Source of the DNA: Oppiella nova
Taxonomy: Eukaryota; Arthropoda; Arachnida; Sarcoptiformes; Oppiidae
Reading direction: 5' to 3'
Assembly: GCA_905397405.1 (NCBI GenBank)
Contig: CAJPVJ010000111.1
Location: forward strand, 1-39,537
DNA length: 39,537 nucleotides
A program made the translations under genes and the position numbers. Positions 32,630 to 39,537 of this stretch are shown in pieces; within the stretch, counting starts at the first letter, position 1; the number at the start of each line of letters is the position of its first letter. A model generated the notes under the pieces. That model did no database searches, was not told where the DNA came from, and saw nothing but the letters and a program-made list of their open reading frames with translations.

Positions 32630-33326
32630 ATGGACACCAATTTGGTCACCGATTGTATGGACAACTCAGAGGAATATTACCACCGATTGGAACAGATTCT
32701 CGTACAGAACCAGAGTCTCAGAAAGCAAAAGCAAACGAGTGGTAAAGTAACAGATAATGGGAATAACATTCCTCTGGATCCTTGCCATGTGTGGGAACTC
32801 GAGAGGATTGAGAGTTTGGTCGCCAACTCGGCCACCGATTGTCAGCAACTGATCCACACTAACACCATAGGTATTGACTAGGTGTGATTGTGGTATCCAT
32901 AACTGAACATAAACTAGGGGTTAACTAGAATTCTAACAATAAAACTGGTGTCTAAATTCGTTTTCACTATTTTGTGACGTTCTCTACTGTGTAATAAATG
33001 TTTGATTTAATGCAATTGAAGTCAAAGACATTGATTTAGTGGATGAGATGAGTGGCGATAGCGGCGAACGTGAAGACAATTCGGACGCAAAAGAGATCAA
33101 AGAATTGAAGGAAGAGATCAATGAATTGGAGAAACACTTGGCGTTCATTGAAGTGTCGATTCTTGAGAACCAGTCGATGGAAGCGTTGCTTTCGACGGAA
33201 AAACAGATGAAAACTCAGATCCAATGCTTGGAGAAGGAAATCAGTGATTTGAGTGAACAGATCAGTGGACAACAGTTCACTGCAATGGCCATCGAGGCAG
33301 ACATTCGCCGATATCAGTGGCAATAA
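32630..33326 (+). CDS. Small coiled-coil protein, 2 exons, 181 aa
   Basis: Family not recognised. Exons 32630-32870 and 33022-33326 join in phase 1 across a 151-bp intron (G|GTATTG to TTGAAG). The N-terminal half is acidic and polar (MDTNLVTDCMDNSEEYYHRL, then DPCHVWELERIESLVANS). The C-terminal half (about residues 100-170) is a strong heptad-like coiled coil: KEIKELKEEINELEKHLAF and later EKQMKTQIQCLEKEISDLSE. There are no membrane segments or zinc motifs. Such small proteins are often subunits of cytoskeletal or kinetochore complexes, but nothing here identifies one. The stop codon is part of an AATAAA (33322-33327) and coincides with the start of the repeat array that follows. Confidence 0.65.
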
Positions 33327-34136
33327 ATGGTGTCAAACAATAGCTGATCCAATGTCTCAATGATATTCCTCTTAATATATAAATTATAATGAATTCATGT
33401 TTTGTTTGTTTTAGTGTTGTGTGAGAATAGCCTGAAGTCATAAAATAGCAATAAATGGTGTCAAACAATAGCTGATCCAATGTCTCAATGATATTCCTCT
33501 TAATATATAAATTATAATGAATTCATGTTTTGTTTGTTTTAGTGTTGTGTGAGAATAGCCTGAAGTCATAAAATGACACAAATTGTTACCATTTGATTGA
33601 TTTCGGTTTCCACACCAGACATCCAGTTCTTGGGTTTCCATTCATTCATTTGATACCAGAAATAATGGCGATTAACACCACTTTTGATCTTTTTATGAAA
33701 ACCTTTTTATTGATTATAAAATACCACTTTTTGAGTCAAACATATACCAAAAGTTGTTTTTAAGGATAAAATTCATATACCATTTGATTAGATTACCTGT
33801 AATAACATTGAATGCATGAAAGTTTTAATAGTTTTCATTTTACAAAATATTTATATATCGGTTTGGATTTATAATCAAATCATTGACAATACGAATGAAG
33901 ATTACAAATGAAAATATTTTTTCATTTTTATACAGTATAACAGTCAAACTAGCAATGAATTAAATATACATAATCAATGGTTAAGTGATTGTGACGTCAA
34001 TTAAGATTAGCAATAAATGGTGTCAAACAATAGCTGATCCAATGTCTCAATGATATTCCTCTTAATATATAAATTATAATGAATTCATGTTTTGTTTGTT
34101 TTAGTGTTGTGTGAGAATAGCCTGAAGTCATAAAAT
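33321..34136. repeat. Three copies of a 126-128 bp unit (A)
   Basis: Copies begin CAATAAATGGTGTCAAACAA at 33321, 33449 and 34011. The first two are directly in tandem; the third is 562 bp further on. The first copy begins within the last codons of the coiled-coil gene. I saw no differences among the shared parts. No coding role is apparent. Confidence 0.92.
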
Positions 34137-34459
34137 ATATGATTGCAAAAAATGACACAAATTGTTACCATTTGATTGATTTCGGTTTCCACACCAGACA
34201 TCCAGTTCTTGGGTTTCCATTCATTCATTTGATACCAGAAATAATGGCGATTAACACCACTTCTGATCTTTTTATGAAAACCTTTTTATTGATTATAAAA
34301 TATCACTTTTTGAGTCAAACATATACCAAAAGTTGTTTTTAAGGATAAAATTGATATACCATTTGATTAGATTACCTGTAATAACATTGAATGCATGAAA
34401 GTTTGAATAGTTTTCATTTTACAAAATATTTATATATCGGTTTGGATTTATAATCAAAT
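33573..34459. repeat. Two copies of a 308-bp unit (B)
   Basis: 33573-33880 and 34152-34459 have the same length and differ at about four single bases. Each follows a copy of unit A, so A+B forms a duplicated block of about 440 bp. Unique sequence (33881-34010) separates the two blocks, and 15 extra bases lie between A and B in the second. Confidence 0.9.
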
Positions 34460-35370
34460 GTAACTGTTATGCTTACTTCTAATGTTTACTTTTATAAAAA
34501 AGTAAAAATATGTCATATTGTCAGTTTGATCGTTACTTAATTTATATGTATTAGTTACCAATTCACTAACACTGCAGTTAATTCTAATTGTGAAATGAAT
34601 AGTGATTTCCAATGCTATCAAGTCTTTGAACGTAAGAGGAAAGTAAGTAAGCTTTTCATCTCCGGTCCCCAACAGTCCCCTTACCTGTAGGTCGTGTTTA
34701 GAAGCAAAATATTTAGCTTTTTCTACAATTTTGCGGAGTCTTTACAAATGAGGCCAAAACACTGCTCTTATTTATTACTGATTTAATTGAGTTTCAAGTC
34801 TTTTATATCAATATTTTGTGTCAATTATACTTAATAATATTAATACACTTAATGCGATTCAATGCAAACTTATATTTTTAAATATGTGTAAAGTTTTGGT
34901 ACTTTTATCAAGTGAAAACTTTTTTAAACAGTTCTTGAATTTGGTTTATGCAAACAATTCATAATTGTCTTTGTTTGAATCATAAGTTTTCATAATTGGC
35001 TTTAAGTCTATTTATATTTCTTATTAAGTTTTTAAGCAAATAAAAATTATACATCTTATGTATCGTTGAAAATGATTTATTAATGCCCTAACAGTTGGAA
35101 TTATAATACCTATACTAATAATAATGTATATACTGTAATAATATGGACTCATTTTGTGCAACTTTCACTTGAAGTAGAAATTGAAAGGCAATCAAAATCA
35201 TAATATTTAGTTACGAAACTCAATAACATTCTTAATATTACATGAGTTTACTGTAGTTTAGTATTAAGTGAGCCCATGACCGACATTACATGTAAACTGG
35301 AGTTTTAAATTCATCCCAACTGTACGTATCATTTAATGAAAGCCTTGACTCAAAGTCAATCTTTGCCTAA

Positions 35371-35411
<41 letters not shown>

Positions 35412-35627
35412 GTGATGTGATGTTTTGTTGGGAGCTATTAGGGCACTGTTATGTCAAAGGAAACTTTGGATCACTTATGAATCAGTTGTGTGGACAACAT
35501 CTACAGAATATGTGACAAAATATGAGCAATTCTTGTGAAAACATATCGCATAACAAGCGGACGACTGCTTTTCATCTCTATTATAACTTTTGCAAACTTT
35601 TTGGTAAAAAGTGTCAAAAGTTTCATA
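34460..35627. other. Intergenic region upstream of the Toll-like receptor
   Basis: 1.2 kb of AT-rich sequence without a credible gene. It should contain the promoter and 5' UTR of the Toll-like receptor in its right part. Confidence 0.45.
35376..35408. repeat. TC dinucleotide microsatellite
   Basis: About 16 uninterrupted TC repeats, 220 bp upstream of the Toll-like receptor start codon. Confidence 0.97.
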
Positions 35628-38618
35628 ATGGAAGTGATGCCATGGATTGTGTTATTTATTTTAAGCCACAATTACTTCACAAAATGTCTTCAATTAGACA
35701 CGAGTGGAGAGGTTCCGGCGGCCAGACCTCCCAACTACTCCAACTCGGACTCATGGACTTCAGAGGACTTATTACCGAAAGATAAGTCCATAATTCATGT
35801 GAAACTAGTGCGTCCATCACCTAAAAAGCTGCCGGAATGGGAGGCCAGGCATAAAGACAGTTATCTGTTGGATATGAGTTTAGACTTCGATTCGCCACTT
35901 ATTAGCAAAACATTGAATAACTGTCTGATTGAGTACAAGGATGTGTTCAGTGATATTGAGAGTGAGAGTGTGTGGAGAGTGCAGATCAGTGGACCTCAAT
36001 GTGTAGCCCTTCCGCTCAATTCACTGGCTTTCGTCAATAGCTTAACGCATCTAATCATTAAAAACACGGCACTCATAGGTCTAACGAAATTTATTTTCGG
36101 CGCTTCAAAGTTGGATAAACTCAAGAGAATTGACATCATCGACAACAAGCTGTTGATGGACATCAATGACCGCACGTTTGACGGCCTCTCGAGACTTAAT
36201 TATCTTAGTTTCATAAATAATAAACAACTCAATGTTATCAGTAATGAGGCATTTGTTGGTCTCAAAAGTCTGGAAGAATTGGTTTGGATTTCCAACGGAG
36301 AGGTGACTCAACAGATTTTCTCGACACTGACCAGAGCCTCATCGGCCCGGATATTGCCATCTCTGATGCATTTGCATATATCCGGACCTTTCAGTGATTA
36401 TAATTTAAACCAACAATCAATTGATGTGGAAAGCAATCAAAGCATTTCCAATGCATTTAAGATCAATAAAGACGATCTGATATTCTTAACACAAGTAAAA
36501 TATCTTCAATTAACTGATTGTGATATTGAATCCATACATACATTAGCATTCATACCATTGAGGAATAATCTGATTGGACTTAATCTAAGTGGCAATAAAA
36601 GACTTGAAATGTCAAACTTGAAACAAGTGCTCATAAATGCCTTTCAAAGCAATTCCAGTGAAAGTTCTATTGAAAAGCTCGACATTTCCAACATCTTTGA
36701 CATGCGAACTGTTCCCAAAGTGATGTTAAGTGTGATCAGTAAGACTTCAATAAGTGCCCTGTATTTGAGACAATTGAAAATCAATGAAATAGTTTCGGGT
36801 GACATCCCTCCCATGCCTTATCTCAAGGAATTATACCTTGAATTCAGTGAATTAGAGTATATCGAAGAGAATTCTTTCCAGACATTAGAAGGTTTGGAAA
36901 GACTGAGCCTAAGAGGCAATTACTTGAGGACTATTCCAAACAATTTCATATATAATCTTCAAAAACTCAAATACTTAGACTTATCAGGGTACAAAGATAA
37001 TCGAAATCGTTTGGAAATACCGCACAAGACATTTGTGGGCACGAGTCTCAAAGAAGTGAACTTATCGTATAAAATATTAGACCCCTTACCACGGAATGCT
37101 TTCTTAGGACTATTCAAAATGCAAAAGTTTCACATAAGAGGATGTGGTCTCAAGTTTGTCGAATATCTCACGTTCTTTCCGCTCAAGTCTATCGTTTACA
37201 TCGATTTGAGCGAAAATGAAGAGCTTATATCCACTCTCAGGGATACACACGAAGACTCGTTCTTCGGTCTCGAAGCCGTCGAAATGGTTCGCATGTCTAA
37301 CTGTAACCTCACGAGTCGTGATATCAATGATGAGGAAAACATATTCAAGCGAATCCACGAGCAGGTGAAGCTTCTGGATGTGAGTCACAATCTTATAGAT
37401 CGCATATCTGCCAAAACATTCCTCAACTTCACTGAATTACAAGACGTGGATTTGTCTCATAATAGCATCACTTCGTGGACTAATTTTACAATATTCTCCA
37501 AAAACAAATACATCACTACTTTAGACATCAGTCACAATAAGATATCGCATTTGACGTCAAGTATGTTAGAAGACTTTCATCGACTCAAGAACTTGAGCTT
37601 TGCGTTCAATCCATTGATATGTGACTGCAATTCACAAATAGTCGCCGATTGGCTGAACGACACGTCCGTTAAAGTCCACTATCTGTCGGCCAGAACTCCA
37701 CTAAACTCTAAGACTCAATACTATTGTTATCTGAATGGAGTGAAAGTGACTTTAAATACATTTATCACGAGTTGTAAAGAACTTCGATATGAAACTCGAG
37801 TCAGTTTAGCCGTATTGAGTGCTATCGCGTCTCTATTACTTCTGTTGACACTAATTGTGTTGGTCTTTGCATTCATATACCACTCAACGATCCGTACGTT
37901 TATCTATGGCCTCGAAAACGACTCATTAGACTATATGTACGACGCGTTTGTCTCATACAACGTAAACGACTCCGAATGGGTTTTCAAGCAATTGGTGCCT
38001 AATATCGAGAACAACAGCAATGATATGAATCGCGTGAAGCTCTGTGTCTATGACCGCGACTTCATCGCCGGCCGTCCTATCAGTGAATGCATACTCGAGA
38101 GCATCGCGACGTCTCGAAAAGTGATCTTAGTCATCTCTAACAACTTCGTGCGGAGTCCGTGGTGTCGCTTCGAGACCGACTTGGCTCACAACACACTAGT
38201 CGACCAAAACAGGGACGGACTCATTATGGTTAAGTTGGAGGACATCCTGCGGTGACATCAGCGGGGAGTCGAGATGAAAGACGAGTTTTGGTCTTAGATA
38301 AACGTCACCTTATGGTTAACGGAGTCTCTAGTCCTCTAGAAGACCTCTTTCAACTCCGCTCGCGAGCCTAAGTGTGCCATTAAAAGCAATCATCCAGTCA
38401 TTGAACGCAAGAGCAAAGAGAAGATACCGATTACGACAACGAAAACAAATGAGACAATCAAAGAGCCAAATAAAGTGGTAGAAGAAGGAAAAGAAGTGAA
38501 GAAAGAAGTGGCGGAAGAAGTGAATGAAGAAGTAAATGGTGAAGAAGTAGAGAATATATCTGTGATTCCAAAAAGTCGGTCACAAATGAAAGCTGTTTTA
38601 GAAGATAATCCACAATAA
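35628..38618 (+). CDS. Toll-like receptor with incomplete TIR domain
   Basis: A single-pass receptor of the Toll family, which signals through MyD88-type adaptors to NF-kB in immunity or development. ATG 35628 is chosen because it is followed by a signal peptide (MEVMPWIVLFILSHNYF); the frame is open further upstream but without an ATG. LRRs fill about residues 120-650. A Cys-rich LRR cap begins with CDC (665-667), the membrane helix is at about 725-752, and the TIR starts YDAFVSY (771). TIR box 1 and box 2 (RDFIAGRPI) are present. The frame ends TGA at 38253, giving 875 residues, only about 105 residues into a domain normally near 140, so box 3 (FW) is missing. Alternatively exon 1 ends at 38251 and splices in phase to 38387-38618, adding a K/E-rich tail (996 residues in all). 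AATAAA is at 38650. Signalling ability is doubtful either way. Confidence 0.88.
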
Positions 38619-39423
38619 GATATAAAATCTTCATGAATACCAATACAGTAATAAACAATGATAACATTATTCACATAAATATGTATTGATTATATTAATC
38701 AGAATTCATTTGCAGTACTTTTTAAGACTCCTTAAGCTTTAAATTCATTTTTATATTATATAACATAAGTTTAAAATGCTCAAAACTTTAAAATGTCATT
38801 TAGAAAACTTTCCCCTCATTTATCTGATATAAAAAATAAGTTATTGAAAAAACATCTAAAATTATGATTTTATATCAAAATTATTTGTAAAATAAAAGTA
38901 TTTTCAAACAGAATTCAGTTTTCGTTTATTTAATGCAATATTTGAATGAATTTATTGTAAATTTGGTTTAAATTTAGATAATTTGTAAGTGTTTTTGTGG
39001 ATAAATGTCTCAAATTAGTGGTTATTTTAAGAGTTTGTTATAAATCTATGATATTTTCAATAAGATCTTTGAGTCTGAGTTAAGTCTATCTTATAAGATA
39101 TGATTTGTGGTAATCTTCATGTAATTAAACTTCAACTTCAACTGTATTGTGTACTGCAATGAAAAGATTGTCTTCTTTAAAAAGAATAGACTTTTGGTGA
39201 AAACTAAAACTATTTAATTATTCACTCATTAAGTAATGAATAAATAAGTTTAGAGCTCTTTATTTTTAGTAAATTTTAATTTTTAATATTTGAATATCTT
39301 TGAAATGAAATAAGTTATAATTTACATTAATTACTTTTAAAACATATTAATAAATTGTGGAAATATTGAATACAAATTAAATTTTGTGGAAATGGTCTCA
39401 AAGAGAAAGTATTGGTTTGAGAG
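38619..39423. other. AT-rich intergenic region between convergent genes
   Basis: 805 bp of very AT-rich DNA between the Toll-like receptor tail and the stop codon of the minus-strand gene at the edge. It presumably holds both 3' UTRs. Nothing else is seen. Confidence 0.5.
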
Positions 39424-39537
39424 CTAAGGAGTTGTAATGATCTTAAAGATGATAAAACCGGTGATAAAACCCAAACCAAACAATGCTAGCGATTCGAGTG
39501 GGAAGACATAGGGTTCGTCTGAATCTTCAAAGTCTGT
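39424..39537 (-). CDS. C-terminal end of a membrane protein, partial
   Basis: The minus-strand frame is open from the right edge and ends in TAG (39426-39424), giving 37 residues. It starts acidic (TDFEDSDEPYVFP) and has a hydrophobic helix (LALFGLGFITGFIIFKII) ending four residues before the stop. This looks like a tail-anchor or a final transmembrane helix. The protein is not identifiable from so little. The family and start lie outside the window. Confidence 0.5.
   Translation of the reverse strand, partial: TDFEDSDEPYVFPLESLALFGLGFITGFIIFKIITTP

Noticed and set aside
38390-38674. Minus-strand Ser/Phe-rich frame
   Set aside because: It is antisense to the K/E-rich open frame behind the Toll-like receptor and has no support of its own.
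1-39537. tRNA, rRNA, CRISPR, bacterial operon or transposon genes
   Set aside because: None was found by eye: no tRNA-like box pair, no transposase or reverse transcriptase frame, no terminal inverted repeats around any gene. A covariance-model scan would be needed to exclude small RNAs.

Overview
The window is nuclear DNA from an animal, most likely a chelicerate and probably an acariform mite. The coding sequence is AT-rich and is interrupted by many GT-AG introns, mostly 60-140 bp. The genes are arthropod in type: a slowpoke BK channel close to the insect protein, a Toll-like receptor, Sec24A/B and SmD3. A fragment resembling cellular RNA-dependent RNA polymerase would also fit a mite, since mites are among the few arthropods that keep that family. 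All exon models were built by hand from splice signals, reading phase and protein similarity; no alignment program was run.

Layout. 1-1979 (+): a lysine/glutamate-rich protein made of internal repeats, cut by the left edge. 3296-4189 (-): an RdRP-like fragment without a catalytic domain. 4628-7289 (+): a 12-exon BTB-BACK-kelch protein. 7865-9483 (-): a 5-exon MFS carrier. 10421-13972 (+): 7-exon Sec24A/B. 14325-14763 (-): SmD3. 15313-15876 (-): a short low-complexity protein with a lipid-anchor N-terminus. 16205-17431 (+): an intronless protein kinase. 20306-31511 (+): the BK channel slowpoke, which takes up more than a quarter of the window. 32630-33326 (+): a small coiled-coil protein, followed by duplicated blocks. 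35628-38618 (+): a Toll-like receptor with an incomplete TIR domain. 39424-39537 (-): the last 37 residues of a membrane protein running off the right edge.

The genes are unrelated in function and do not form one system; this is ordinary gene-dense chromosome. The parts worth a second look are in slowpoke and the Toll gene. Slowpoke has three phase-matched alternative versions of the exon joining S6 to RCK1, an in-frame 21-nt candidate microexon, and a tandem duplication of two exons that breaks the reading frame. The Toll receptor loses the last third of its TIR domain and may instead be spliced to a charged tail. The duplications near 29-30 kb and 33-34 kb have slightly diverged copies, so they could be real or could come from two haplotypes being joined in assembly.
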